A DNA stretch of 64,000 nt from Halomonas ramblicola (lineage in GTDB: Bacteria > Pseudomonadota > Gammaproteobacteria > Pseudomonadales > Halomonadaceae), in NCBI RefSeq assembly GCF_030409215.1, contig NZ_JAUFPL010000032.1, forward strand, positions 395,668-459,667, read 5' to 3'. Shown here piece by piece: positions 17,401 through 25,486 of the stretch; within the stretch, counting starts at the first letter, position 1, and each line of letters begins with the position of its first letter. Made by a program: the position numbers and the translations under genes. The notes beneath the pieces were generated by a model. It was not told the DNA's origin and did not search any database. It saw nothing but the letters and a program-made list of their open reading frames with translations.

Positions 17401-18235
17401 GGCCTGGGACGCGCTCTCCAGGATCACCGGGCGGGACCACACCCACCTGGCGCATCCCAAGGAGGAGGAGAAGATCCGCTTCCGCGACATCGTCGCCCAG
17501 CCGCGCAAGATCATCTCCAGCCCGACCTGGTCCGGTCTCGAGGACGAGCACGTCTCCTACAACGCCGGCTATACCAACGTCCACGAGCTGATCCCGTGGC
17601 GCACCGTCAGCGGTCGCCAGCAGTTCTACCAGGACCACCCCTGGATGCGCGCCTTCGGCGAGAGCCTGCTGGTCTATCGTCCGCCCATCGACACCAAGGC
17701 GGCGGTCAGCCTGGCCGAGACGAAGGGCAACGGTAACCCGGAGATCGCCCTGAACTGGATCACCCCGCACCAGAAGTGGGGCATCCACTCCACCTACAGC
17801 GACAACCTGCTGATGCAGACCCTGTCGCGGGGCGGGCCCATCGTCTGGATGTCCGAGGACGACGCCCGGTCCATCGGCGTCGAGGACAACGACTGGATCG
17901 AGCTCTACAACGCCAACGGCGCCATCGCGGCCCGCGCGGTGGTCAGCCAGCGGGTCAAGAACGGCATGGCGATGATGTACCACGCCCAGGAGCGCATCCT
18001 GAACATGCCGGGCTCCGAGATCACCGGCACCCGGGGCGGCATCCACAACTCGGTGACCCGGGTGTGCCCCAAGCCGACCCACATGATCGGGGGCTACGCC
18101 CAGCTCTCCTACAGCTTCAACTACTACGGCACCGTCGGCTCCAACCGCGACGAATTCGTCATCGTGCGCAAGATGAAGAAGATCGACTGGCTGGATGGCG
18201 AAGGCAATGACTACGAGCAGGAGGCCGTGAAATGA
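14468..18235 (+). CDS. narG: respiratory nitrate reductase alpha subunit
   Basis: 1255 residues from ATG 14468 (start MSHFIDRLNFFRKAREPF is the family start; an upstream ATG at 14354 lies within the operator region). NarG is the cytoplasmic molybdenum bis-MGD subunit that reduces nitrate to nitrite with quinol electrons. The N-terminal FS0 cluster ligands appear in 'HGVNCTGSCSWKIYVKNG' and 'NHEPRGCPRG'. The leader lacks a Tat RR motif, as expected for the cytoplasm-facing enzyme. No frameshift is seen. First gene of an operon with narHJI; its stop overlaps the narH start by four bases (ATGA). Confidence 0.98.
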   Translation: MSHFIDRLNFFRKAREPFANDHGELRDESRGWEDGYRQRWQHDKIVRSTHGVNCTGSCSWKIYVKNGLVTWETQQTDYPRTRPDLPNHEPRGCPRGASYSWYLYSANRLKYPLVRKPLLKLWREALAEKRDPVDAWAAIVEDPARTKQYKRARGMGGFVRADWDELNELIAASNVYTAKQYGPDRIIGFSPIPAMSMVSYAAGSRYLSLIGGVCMSFYDWYCDLPPASPMTWGEQTDVPESADWYNSGYIIAWGSNVPQTRTPDAHFFTEVRYKGTKTVSITPDYAEVSKLTDEWLSAKQGTDAALAMAMGHVILKEFHLDRPSAYFTDYVRRYSDMPFLVELEAREDGSYAPGRQLRASDFEASLGQGNNPEWKTVAWDETRDQLVVPRGSIGFRWGETGDEVGKWNLEPLDAEGTEIKPLLTLAETHDAVARVAFPYFGGIAHQHFDHVKSGGASDELLFHSLPAKRLKKADGSEALAVTVFDLMCANYGIDRGFGEDDGATSYDQVKPYTPAWQEKITGVPAEQATRIAREFAANADKTRGRSMIIVGAGMNHWYHMDMNYRGLINMLVMCGCIGQSGGGWSHYVGQEKLRPQTGWTPLAFGLDWQRPPRHMNSTSFFYNHSSQWRYEKLQIKEILSPLARAEDYPGSLIDFNVRSERMGWLPSAPQLATNPLRLAAAAQAAGLSTQEYAVEQLKKGELAFAAEDPDDPRNFPRNLFIWRSNLLGSSGKGHEYMLKYLLGTRHGIQGKDLGEEGGTKPEEVKWHDAAPEGKLDLLVTLDFRMSTTCLYSDIVLPTATWYEKDDLNTSDMHPFIHPLTAATDPAWESRSDWEIFKGIARAFSKATEGHLGEETDLVTLPHQHDSPAELAQVEVRDWKRGECEPIPGKTMPALIEVKRHYPETYERFTSVGPLLESLGNGGKGIGWNTEKEVKLLGDLNHRKLDGPHTGRPQIESAIDAAEMILTLAPETNGQVAVKAWDALSRITGRDHTHLAHPKEEEKIRFRDIVAQPRKIISSPTWSGLEDEHVSYNAGYTNVHELIPWRTVSGRQQFYQDHPWMRAFGESLLVYRPPIDTKAAVSLAETKGNGNPEIALNWITPHQKWGIHSTYSDNLLMQTLSRGGPIVWMSEDDARSIGVEDNDWIELYNANGAIAARAVVSQRVKNGMAMMYHAQERILNMPGSEITGTRGGIHNSVTRVCPKPTHMIGGYAQLSYSFNYYGTVGSNRDEFVIVRKMKKIDWLDGEGNDYEQEAVK

Positions 18236-19788
18236 AGATTCGTTCCCAGGTAGGCATGGTCCTCAACCTCGACAAGTGCATCGGCTGTCATACCTGCTCG
18301 GTGACCTGCAAGAACGTCTGGACCAGCCGTGAAGGCATGGAGTACGCCTGGTTCAACAACGTCGAGACCAAGCCCGGCATCGGCTATCCCAAGGAGTGGG
18401 AGAACCAGAAGAAGTGGCGCGGTGGTTGGATGCGCCGCCGCGACGGCAGGATCGAACCGCGCATCGGCGGCAAGTGGCGGGTGCTGGCGAACATCTTCGC
18501 CAACCCCGACCTGCCGGAGATCGACGACTACTACGAGCCGTTCACCTTCGACTACGAGCACCTGCACAGCGCCAGGCAGGGCGAGCACCAGCCCACCGCG
18601 CGGCCGCGCTCGCTGATCTCCGGTCAGCGCATGAACAAGATCGAGTGGGGCCCGAACTGGGAGGAGATCCTCGGCACCGAGTTCGCCAAGCGCCGCCGCG
18701 ACGCCAACTTCGAGCAGGTGCAGGCCGACATCTACGGCCAGTTCGAGAACACCTTCATGATGTACCTGCCGCGCCTGTGCGAGCACTGCCTCAACCCGAC
18801 CTGCGTGGCGAGCTGCCCGAGCGGGGCGATCTACAAGCGCGAGGAGGACGGCATCGTGCTGATCGACCAGGACAAGTGCCGCGGCTGGCGGATGTGCATC
18901 TCCGGCTGCCCGTACAAGAAGATCTACTACAACTGGAAGACCGGCAAGTCCGAGAAGTGCATCTTCTGCTACCCGCGCATCGAGGCCGGCCAGCCGACCA
19001 TCTGCTCCGAGACCTGCGTGGGTCGCATCCGCTACCTGGGCGTGCTGCTCTACGATGCCGACCGCATCGAGGAGGTGGCCAGCGCCCCGGACGAGCGCGA
19101 CCTCTACCATCGCCAGCGCGAGATCTTCCTGGACCCCTCTGACCCGGAGGTGATCGCCCAGGCCAGGAAGGACGGCATCCCCGATAACGTCATTGCCGCC
19201 GCCCAGGCATCGCCGGTCTACAAGCTGGCCATGGACTGGGGCCTGGCGCTGCCGCTGCACCCCGAGTACCGCACCCTGCCGATGGTCTGGTACGTGCCGC
19301 CGCTGTCGCCGATCCAGTCCGCCGCCGAGGCGGGCAAGGTCGAGTTCGACGGCGTGCTGCCGAAGATCGAGTCGCTGCGCATCCCGGTGAAGTACCTGGC
19401 CAACCTGCTCACCGCCGGCGAGGAGGCCCCCGTGGTGCTGGCGCTCAAGCGCTTGATGGCCATGCGCCTCTACATGCGCGGCAAGCACGTGGAGGGCCAG
19501 GCCGACGCCTCCGTGCTCGACGAGGTCGAGCTGACCGAGGCCCAGGTGGAGGAGATGTATCGCTACCTGGCCATCGCCGACTACGAGGACCGCTTCGTGA
19601 TCCCCACCAGCCACCGCGAGATGGCCACCGAGGCCTTTCCGGAGCGCGGCGGCTGCGGCTTCAGCTTCGGCGACGGCTGCCACGGCGACAGCAGCCAGAG
19701 CCTGTTCGGCGGTCGCCAGAACAACGCCACCCTGGTCCAGCCGGTGGAGACCTATGATCCGCACGCCGAGGAGGCCCGTCATGGCTGA
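18232..19788 (+). CDS. narH: respiratory nitrate reductase beta subunit
   Basis: 518 residues. NarH carries the four Fe-S clusters that pass electrons from NarI to NarG. Cys motifs are all visible: 'CIGCHTCSVTCKNVW' near the N-terminus, 'CEHCLNPTCVASCPSGA', 'CRGWRMCISGCPYKK' (with the Trp that makes the [3Fe-4S] cluster) and 'KCIFCYPRIEAGQPTICSETC'. The C-terminal ~50 residues end in a Cys/Gly-rich tail. It overlaps narG by 4 bp and narJ by 8 bp, so translation is coupled. Confidence 0.98.
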   Translation: MKIRSQVGMVLNLDKCIGCHTCSVTCKNVWTSREGMEYAWFNNVETKPGIGYPKEWENQKKWRGGWMRRRDGRIEPRIGGKWRVLANIFANPDLPEIDDYYEPFTFDYEHLHSARQGEHQPTARPRSLISGQRMNKIEWGPNWEEILGTEFAKRRRDANFEQVQADIYGQFENTFMMYLPRLCEHCLNPTCVASCPSGAIYKREEDGIVLIDQDKCRGWRMCISGCPYKKIYYNWKTGKSEKCIFCYPRIEAGQPTICSETCVGRIRYLGVLLYDADRIEEVASAPDERDLYHRQREIFLDPSDPEVIAQARKDGIPDNVIAAAQASPVYKLAMDWGLALPLHPEYRTLPMVWYVPPLSPIQSAAEAGKVEFDGVLPKIESLRIPVKYLANLLTAGEEAPVVLALKRLMAMRLYMRGKHVEGQADASVLDEVELTEAQVEEMYRYLAIADYEDRFVIPTSHREMATEAFPERGGCGFSFGDGCHGDSSQSLFGGRQNNATLVQPVETYDPHAEEARHG

Positions 19789-20572
19789 TGCCGTTCGCGA
19801 GATGGAGCCGCTCGGCGGCATGCGCAGCCTGCGCGTGCTGGCGCGGCTGCTCGACTACCCGTCCGCGGAGCTCCAGGCCGCGGCCCCCGAGATGATCGAG
19901 ATCCTCGACGCCGAGCGCCGCCTGTCGGCGGCGCACCGCACCGCCCTGATGGACTGGTGCCAGCGGCTGATGGAGGCCGACCTCATGGACCTGCAGGCCG
20001 AGTACGTGGCGCTGTTCGACCGCGGGCGCAACACCTCGCTGCTGCTCTTCGAGCACGTCCACGGCGAGTCCCGCGACCGCGGCCAGGCCATGGTGGACCT
20101 GCTGGCCGAGTACAGCGCCGCCGGCTTCGAGCTCGACGCCCGCGAGTTGCCGGACTACCTGCCGCTGTTCCTGGAGTACCTCTCCACCCGGCCGGAGGCC
20201 GACATCGGCCGCTGGCTGGGCGAGATCCGCCATATCCTGGCGCTGCTCACCGCGCGCCTCGAGGAGCGCGGGGCGGACCACGCCCTGGTGCCCTTGGCGC
20301 TGCTGGCGCTGATCGGTGCCGAGGCCGACGTGGCGGCCCACCGCGACACGGCGAAGGAGGAGGCGCCGGACCATACCCCCGAGGCCCTGGACGCGGTCTG
20401 GGAGGAGGAGGCGGTGCGCTTCTCCGCCGAGTCCGACCAGGACTGCGCCCTGCAATCCGCCGAGGGCCGCCGGCTCGCCGAGCGCAAGCAGGCCGTGCCC
20501 AGTGACCCCGTTCGCATCATGCCAGGCCCCGCCGCCAGCGCGGCCGCCGATCGCGGCCCGGCCGCACGCTAA
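19781..20572 (+). CDS. narJ: nitrate reductase molybdenum cofactor assembly chaperone
   Basis: 263 residues from ATG 19781, inside the end of narH; upstream in-frame ATGs lie deeper within narH and are unlikely. TorD/NarJ-like all-helical chaperone that binds the NarG leader and supports Mo cofactor insertion. Visible: 'LRVLARLLDYPSAELQ' at the N-terminus and the family block 'YVALFDRGRNTSLLLFEHVHGESRDRGQAMVDL'. The C-terminal ~60 residues are acidic and variable. Ends 11 bp before narI. Confidence 0.95.
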   Translation: MADAVREMEPLGGMRSLRVLARLLDYPSAELQAAAPEMIEILDAERRLSAAHRTALMDWCQRLMEADLMDLQAEYVALFDRGRNTSLLLFEHVHGESRDRGQAMVDLLAEYSAAGFELDARELPDYLPLFLEYLSTRPEADIGRWLGEIRHILALLTARLEERGADHALVPLALLALIGAEADVAAHRDTAKEEAPDHTPEALDAVWEEEAVRFSAESDQDCALQSAEGRRLAERKQAVPSDPVRIMPGPAASAAADRGPAAR

Positions 20573-20583
20573 GGAGAATCGCC

Positions 20584-21267
20584 ATGTTTTCCGAGTACCT
20601 GCAACACCTGCTCTACGGCTACTACCCGTACCTGGCCGGTACGGTGTTCCTGGTCGGCAGCCTGCTGCGCTACGACCACGGCCAGTACACCTGGAAGACC
20701 GGCTCGAGCCAGATGCTGTCGTCGAAGCATATGCGCCTGGCCAGCAACCTCTTTCATATCGGCATCATCGTGATCTTCTTCGGCCACCTGTTCGGCATGC
20801 TCACGCCACACTGGGTCTATGCGCCCTTCCTCAGCGCCGGGACCAAGCAGGTGGTCGCCATCGTGGTCGGCGGCATCGCCGGGGTGCTCTGCCTGGTCGG
20901 CGGCGCCATGCTGCTGCATCGCCGCCTGACCAATGCGCGCGTCAAGGCATCGTCCAGCGTGATGGACAACCTGGTGCTGGGGTTGATCGTCTTCCAGGCG
21001 GCGCTGGGCGTGGTCAGCGTGTTCTTCTCGCTGGGCCACCTGGACGGCGAGATGATGCTGACCCTCTCCAGCTGGGCACAGTCCATCGTCTTCTTCGGCG
21101 GCGGCGCGGCGGATTACATGACCGAGGTCTCCTGGATCTACCAGCTGCACGTCTTCCTCGGCCTGACCATCATCCTGTTGTTTCCCTTCACCCGCCTGGT
21201 GCATGTCTGGAGCGTGCCGCTGGGCTATATCACGCGGCGCTACCAGATCGTCCGCAAGCGGGGCTGA
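20584..21267 (+). CDS. narI: respiratory nitrate reductase gamma subunit (cytochrome b)
   Basis: 227 residues with five membrane helices. NarI oxidises quinol and holds two b haems. Likely axial ligands are His in 'LASNLFHIGIIVIFFGHLFGM' (helix 2) and in 'IYQLHVFLGLTIILLFPFTRLVHVW' (helix 5). AGGAG stands before the ATG. Complete and of normal length; completes the NarGHI enzyme. Confidence 0.97.
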   Translation: MFSEYLQHLLYGYYPYLAGTVFLVGSLLRYDHGQYTWKTGSSQMLSSKHMRLASNLFHIGIIVIFFGHLFGMLTPHWVYAPFLSAGTKQVVAIVVGGIAGVLCLVGGAMLLHRRLTNARVKASSSVMDNLVLGLIVFQAALGVVSVFFSLGHLDGEMMLTLSSWAQSIVFFGGGAADYMTEVSWIYQLHVFLGLTIILLFPFTRLVHVWSVPLGYITRRYQIVRKRG

Positions 21268-21271
21268 TACC

Positions 21272-22087
21272 ATGCAGAAGATCGATATCGAGCAGATCCC
21301 GGGGGGCGCCAGCCCCCCACCCATCCGGGTCGGCGAGACTACCATCGCCGAGGCCGCCATCGCCCAGGAGATGCAGTACCACCCGGCGGACAGTGCCGGC
21401 AGCGCCCAGCTCGCGGCGGCCCGCGCCCTGGTGGTGCGCGAGCTGCTGCGCCAGCGTGCCGCCGCCCTGGGCCTGGCCGACGACGCGGCGCTGGACGAGA
21501 ACGACACCGCCATCGCCGCCCTGCTGGAGCGGGAGCTCGACGTGCCCGAGCCTGCCGAGGCGGACTGCCGGCGCTTCCATGCCGCCCACGCCGAGCGCTT
21601 CAGCGAGCCCACTCGCCTCGAGGTACGGCATATCCTGCTGGCGGCGGCGCCGGACGACGCCGAGGCGCGGGATGCCGGCTACCGCCTGGGCGAGACGCTT
21701 ATCAAACAACTGGGCGAACACCCCGAGCGCTTCGCCGAGTTCGCCCAGCGCCACTCCGCCTGTCCCTCGAAGGAGGAGGGCGGCGCGCTGGGCTGGCTGG
21801 CGCCCGGCCAGACCGTGGCCGAACTCGACCGCGCCCTGCAACACCTGCCCGAGGGGCTCCACGACCGCCCGCTGGCGTCACGCTACGGCTGGCATGTGGT
21901 CTGCATCGAGGCGCGCGAGGAAGGGCGCGAGCTGCCCTATGCGGCCGTGGCCGAGCGGGTCCGCCACAGCCTGCGCGAGCAGGCCACCCGCCGCGCCCTG
22001 CGCCACTACCTGCTGGCGCTCGAGGCCGAGATCGGCGTCGAGGGCATCCGCCTCGACGACGAAGGCGGCAGCGCCCTGATGCAATAG
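21272..22087 (+). CDS. parvulin-type peptidyl-prolyl isomerase of the nar operon
   Basis: 271 residues starting at ATG 21272, five bases after narI. The N-terminal half is helical (SurA/NifM-like), and the PpiC domain covers about 110-215: 'EVRHILLAA', 'FAEFAQRHSACPSKEEGGALGWLAPGQ' and 'VVCIEAREEGRELPY' with the usual rotamase residues. No signal peptide, so it is cytoplasmic. Such NifM-like PPIases occur behind narI in Pseudomonas and related bacteria and are thought to help fold the reductase. Co-expression with narGHJI is clear from spacing; the client protein is not known. Confidence 0.88.
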   Translation: MQKIDIEQIPGGASPPPIRVGETTIAEAAIAQEMQYHPADSAGSAQLAAARALVVRELLRQRAAALGLADDAALDENDTAIAALLERELDVPEPAEADCRRFHAAHAERFSEPTRLEVRHILLAAAPDDAEARDAGYRLGETLIKQLGEHPERFAEFAQRHSACPSKEEGGALGWLAPGQTVAELDRALQHLPEGLHDRPLASRYGWHVVCIEAREEGRELPYAAVAERVRHSLREQATRRALRHYLLALEAEIGVEGIRLDDEGGSALMQ

Positions 22088-22098
22088 GAGGCCCTCCG

Positions 22099-22383
22099 AT
22101 GAACTGCGGCTGTGCCGAGGTCGTCACCCCGACGCTACTCGGCCTCGGCATGGTCCGCGACGCCCCCCGAGAGCTGCATCGGGCCCTGGCACGGGCGCGC
22201 GCCGAGGCCGATCTGGTACTCTGGAGCGGCGAGGCACCCGTGGCGCGGCTGGCGGGCGGCCAGGGATCGCATATGCTGCGCGCGGCGAGCCAGGCCCATG
22301 GCTACCTGCTGATCGACGCCGATACCGATGTGGAGGAAGGACACGCCTATGGATACTGCCCCGCCGCCCAGTTCGGTCACTGA
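22099..22383 (+). CDS. small uncharacterised protein of the nar operon
   Basis: 94 residues. A strong AGGAGG site (22087-22092) precedes ATG 22099, and the frame has the G/C third-position bias of its neighbours. The product starts MNCGCAEVV, has Cys residues at 3, 5 and near the C-terminus (87), and no membrane segment. Its last 35 bases overlap the start of the Dnr-like gene. I do not recognise a family. The N-terminal CGC and operon position might suggest a metal or redox accessory, but that is speculation; the overlap could also mean the true gene is degenerate. Confidence 0.6.
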   Translation: MNCGCAEVVTPTLLGLGMVRDAPRELHRALARARAEADLVLWSGEAPVARLAGGQGSHMLRAASQAHGYLLIDADTDVEEGHAYGYCPAAQFGH

Positions 22384-23086
22384 GCTGCCGGGTACGCCGC
22401 GCCAGCTGCGCGACCTGGTGCGCGGGGTGCCCTGGCTGGGGGCGCTCGCCGACGACGAGATCGCCAGCCTGCTGGAGGACTCGGTGCCGCGCACCCTGAA
22501 GAGCCGCGAGTGGCTGTTCCGCCAGGACACCCCGGCGGAATGGCTGCACATCGTGATCAGCGGCACGGTGCGGCTGGTGCGCAGCGCCGGCGACGGCCGC
22601 CTGGCCACCATTCGCTGCGTGGAGCGCGGCGGCACCCTGGGCGAGCTGAGCATGGTGTCGCGGGAGGGCGTCTACCTCTACTCCTCCGAGGCGCTGCAGC
22701 GTACCCAGGTGCTGTCGATCCCTGCGGCACGCTGCCGCGAGATCATGGACCGCCAGCCCGAGTGTCGCGCCGAATTCATGAGCCGCCTGGCCCTGGAGCT
22801 CACCGACCGTCTCGAGGACCTGGCGCTGCTCACCCAGGGCGATGCCATGTCGCGGCTGGTCGGCTACATCCTGCGCCAGCTGCCCGCGGGGCACGGCAAG
22901 GGGCCCCGCGTGATTCGCCTGACCATCCCCAAGCGCTGGCTGGCTGCCCAGCTGGGCATGACGCCGGAAACCCTCTCCCGGCTGCTGGCGCGGCTGCGCG
23001 ACGACGGCGCCATCGCCATCGACCGTCAGCGCCTCACGGTGCGCGACGAGCAGAAGCTGCGCACCTTCATGCTGGCCGAGAGCTGA
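22349..23086 (+). CDS. Crp/Fnr family regulator, Dnr-like (no Fe-S cysteines)
   Basis: 245 residues from ATG 22349 behind GGAGGAAGG. A cyclic-nucleotide-binding-fold domain (about 30-150) is followed by a Crp-type helix-turn-helix, 'RWLAAQLGMTPETLSRLLARLRDDGAI'. The N-terminus lacks the Cys cluster that holds the [4Fe-4S] cluster of FNR/ANR, so it is not an oxygen sensor of that kind and is closer to Dnr/NarR-type regulators responding to NO or nitrate. As the last gene of the nar cluster it may act on FNR-type boxes such as those at 11086 and 1029. Confidence 0.88.
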   Translation: MDTAPPPSSVTELPGTPRQLRDLVRGVPWLGALADDEIASLLEDSVPRTLKSREWLFRQDTPAEWLHIVISGTVRLVRSAGDGRLATIRCVERGGTLGELSMVSREGVYLYSSEALQRTQVLSIPAARCREIMDRQPECRAEFMSRLALELTDRLEDLALLTQGDAMSRLVGYILRQLPAGHGKGPRVIRLTIPKRWLAAQLGMTPETLSRLLARLRDDGAIAIDRQRLTVRDEQKLRTFMLAES

Positions 23087-23120
23087 CGGTACCTATCATG
23101 AACGGCAGCTGAGGTATCCA

Positions 23121-23303
23121 TTGCGCCTGCACTACGAGGGCCCCCTACCCGAGACCGTCGGCTTCCTGCTCACCGAGACCGACATGGACGTGCTCGCCAT
23201 CGGTCTGGCCTGCGGCTTCACATCCGGGTCCAGTTTCTCGCGGGCGTTTCGCGAGCACTACGGCTATTCACCCCGCGGGGGGCGTCGGCAGACTGGCGAG
23301 TAG
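23121..23303 (+). pseudogene. AraC-family regulator, C-terminal DNA-binding remnant
   Basis: About 60 codons survive, containing the second helix-turn-helix of an AraC/GlxA-type regulator ('VLAIGLACGFTSGSSFSRAFREHYGYSPR'). The N-terminal domain and first HTH helix are gone and no ribosome site is present. Similar in type to the intact regulator at 56298. Clearly a fragment. Confidence 0.8.
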
Positions 23304-23336
23304 CGATCAGTCCGAGGCTGCTGCCGAGGCGCGAGC

Positions 23337-23735
23337 TCACGACTCGGGCAGCCACTCCTGCACGATGTCCTGGTTCTCCTCGACCCACTGCTTGGCGTTC
23401 TCGTAGGGCTCGGCGTCCTCCTCCTGATTCATCAGCATGACCTCGCCCATCTGCTCCGGGGTCCATTCGAAGGCGTCCAGGATGGCGTAGGCCCCCGGCA
23501 GGTCCTCCTCGAGGCCATCGCGGGCGATGGTGTGGATCTGCTCGGCGCCGCCATAGACGTTCTCCGGGTCCTCCAGATACTTGAGGTCCCAGCGGGCGAA
23601 CTTCCAGTGCGGCGTCCAGCCGGTCACCACGATCGCCTCGTCGTTGGCGATGGCGGTCTGCAGGGCCGCGGTCATGGTGGCGCCGCCGCCGCCCGGCGTG
23701 CCCACCGACTCGCCGACCGCCTGCTGGCGGATCCC
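23337..23735 (-). pseudogene. glycine-betaine ABC transporter substrate-binding protein, C-terminal remnant
   Basis: About 130 C-terminal residues of an OpuAC/ProX-type betaine-binding protein: 'IVVTGWTPHWKFARWDLKYLEDPENVYGGAEQIHTIAR' with the Trp residues of the quaternary-amine cage and the C-terminal 'WVEENQDIVQEWLPES'. The signal peptide and first lobe are missing, and the coding sequence ends abruptly near 23735 close to the start of the next pseudogene. No start codon in a sensible position. Confidence 0.8.
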
Positions 23736-23770
23736 GCAATCCCCCCAACCCCTGAAGGAGTCACGGATTG

Positions 23771-24809
23771 ATGTCCTCTTTGCCTGAGACCATGCATGCC
23801 GTCCTGCTGAACGGTCATGGCGGTTTCGACCAACTCGAGTACCGCACCGATGTGCCCGTGCCCACCCCCGGTCCCGGCGAGGTGCTGATCCGGGTAGCCG
23901 CCGCCGGCATCAATGCCCGCATCGGCTGGTATTCCAAGAAAGTGACCGGCGATGCCAATGAGGGGGGCGCCGCTGGCTTCGCCGAGACCGAGGCCGGGGA
24001 TGCCAGCTGGTCCGGCGTGCCGCTGCGCTTCCCGCGCATCCAGGGAGCCGACTGCTGTGGCCGGATCGTCGCCGCCGGCGATGGCGTGGTGGCCTCGCGG
24101 ATCGGCGAGCGAGTGCTGGTGCGCAACATGCTGCGCAGCCCGGTCGATTTCCGTTCCTTCTAGTGCTGGACCTATGGCAGTGAGTGCGATGGGGGCTTCG
24201 CCCAGTACGCCACCGCCCCCGCCGCCGATACCTGGGCGGTAAACAGCGACTGGAGCGATGTCGAGCTGGCCTCGATCCCCTGCGCCTACTCCATCGCCAG
24301 CGGCGGCGCCGGCTCCGCGGCCGTGCAGCTGGCCAGGTGCCGAGGCGCCGAGGTCATCGCCGTCGCCAGCGCCAGCAAGGCCGATCAGGTCCACGCCCTC
24401 GGGGCCGACCGCGTGGTGAGCCGGGACGCCGATCCGATCAAGGCCCTCGGCGAGAACAGCGTCACGGTGGTGGTCGACCTGGTCGGCGGCGAGCCGTGGC
24501 CGGCGCTGATGCGCCTGCTGCGCACCGGAGGACGCTATGCCAGTGCGGGTGCCATCGCCGGCCCGCTGGTGGAGCTGGACCTGCGCACCCTCTACCTGAA
24601 GGACCTGTCGTTCTTCGGCTGCACCTGGCAGGAGGACGCCGTCTTCGAGAATGTGGTGCGCTATATCGAGGAGGGCCGCACGCCCCTTCGTCAGCCGGAG
24701 CTATCCGTTGTCGGAGATCGTGATGGCCCAGCAGGACTTCATCGACAAGCGCTACGCCGGCAAGCTGGTGCTGGTGCCTCCGGAGGAGGCCACCGATGAA
24801 GATTCGTGA
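23771..24809 (+). pseudogene. zinc-type alcohol dehydrogenase/quinone reductase, broken in three places
   Basis: AAGGAG precedes ATG 23771 and the N-terminus is a normal MDR GroES-like domain ('VPVPTPGPGEVLIRVAAAGINARIGWYSKK'). The frame meets TAG at 24161-24163 exactly where the family continues 'xCWTYGSECDGGFAQY', so a Glu codon was probably lost. Next, the segment before 'SGGAGSAAVQLA' lacks about 25 residues of the nucleotide-binding fold. Near 24690 the frame shifts: the true C-terminus 'SYPLSEIVMAQQDFIDKRYAGKLVL' lies in another frame and ends at 24809. Not functional. Confidence 0.85.
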
Positions 24810-25223
24810 GATCGAGGCCTCCCTGGCCGATGCCCGGCCGGGGGAGTACTTCATCGTCGACGGCAATGGCGGCCTGAGCGTCGAGCACGTCCTGCGCATG
24901 CTGAACCTGCTGCCCGCCGGGCTGGACTTCGTGCTGGAGGCCCCCTGCGCCACCTGGCGCGAGACCCTGTCCCTGCGGCGTCGTACCTCGGTGCCGATCC
25001 TCTTCGACGAGCTGGCCACCGACGACGCCTCGATCATCTGGGACAGACGGTACCGCCCCATGCCCTGCGCTGCATTCTCGACGTGCGCGACATGGCCACC
25101 AAAGCCACCGTCGACTTCGATGCGACGCTGGTCGACGGCGGCATCCTGGTGCCGGATCGATCCGGGCTGGGGATCGAGATCCCTCGGGAGGTTCTCGGCG
25201 AGCCGGTGGCCGTCTATCGGTAA
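24796..25223 (+). pseudogene. mandelate racemase/muconate lactonizing-type enzyme (enolase superfamily), remnant
   Basis: The frame from ATG 24796 encodes 'FIVDGNGGLSVEHVLRMLNLLP' and 'FVLEAPCATWRETLSLRRR', parts of the enolase-superfamily barrel carrying metal ligands, similar to proline-betaine/4-hydroxyproline-betaine epimerases. After 'DDASII' there is a deletion and frameshift; the family C-terminus ('ILDVRDMATKATVDFDATLVDGGILV...VLGEPVAVYR') is in a different frame and ends at 25223. The N-terminal capping domain is also missing. Confidence 0.75.
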
Positions 25224-25486
25224 GCCCAGTTCATCCGACGACGGCCCAAGGCTTCAATATACTGAACCGTAAGGGATTCCCGGATGCTTCAGACCTTGAG
25301 GAAATGGTGATGCCTCCTGGGATCTCCGGAACCCCATGCTCTGCTTCAATTTGGTGTGTAGAGTAGCAACAGGGCCGGTGCAGGCTCTCCTGCGTTTATC
25401 GTGTTGCCGAATGCGCTGTACTGCCTCTTTGAATCCATTCAATACAACATGAGAACAAGAGACCCGGCGACGAGTGGAGACCATAC

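Noticed and set aside
14303..18082. A 1259-codon minus-strand frame opposite narG
   Set aside because: Shadow of narG. The translation is an unnatural Gly/Val/Ala/Leu/His mixture without any motif, and narG is certain.
24164..24322. Readthrough of TAG 24161 as selenocysteine/pyrrolysine-like recoding in the alcohol dehydrogenase
   Set aside because: The same gene also has an internal deletion and a frameshift further on, so simple decay explains the stop.
25330..25360. Sequence CCCATGCTCTGCTTCA before the sigma-54 regulator, also present at the start of the IS30 relic (about 44421)
   Set aside because: Only about 16 bases match and no further IS30 similarity follows, so it is not enough to call an IS remnant.
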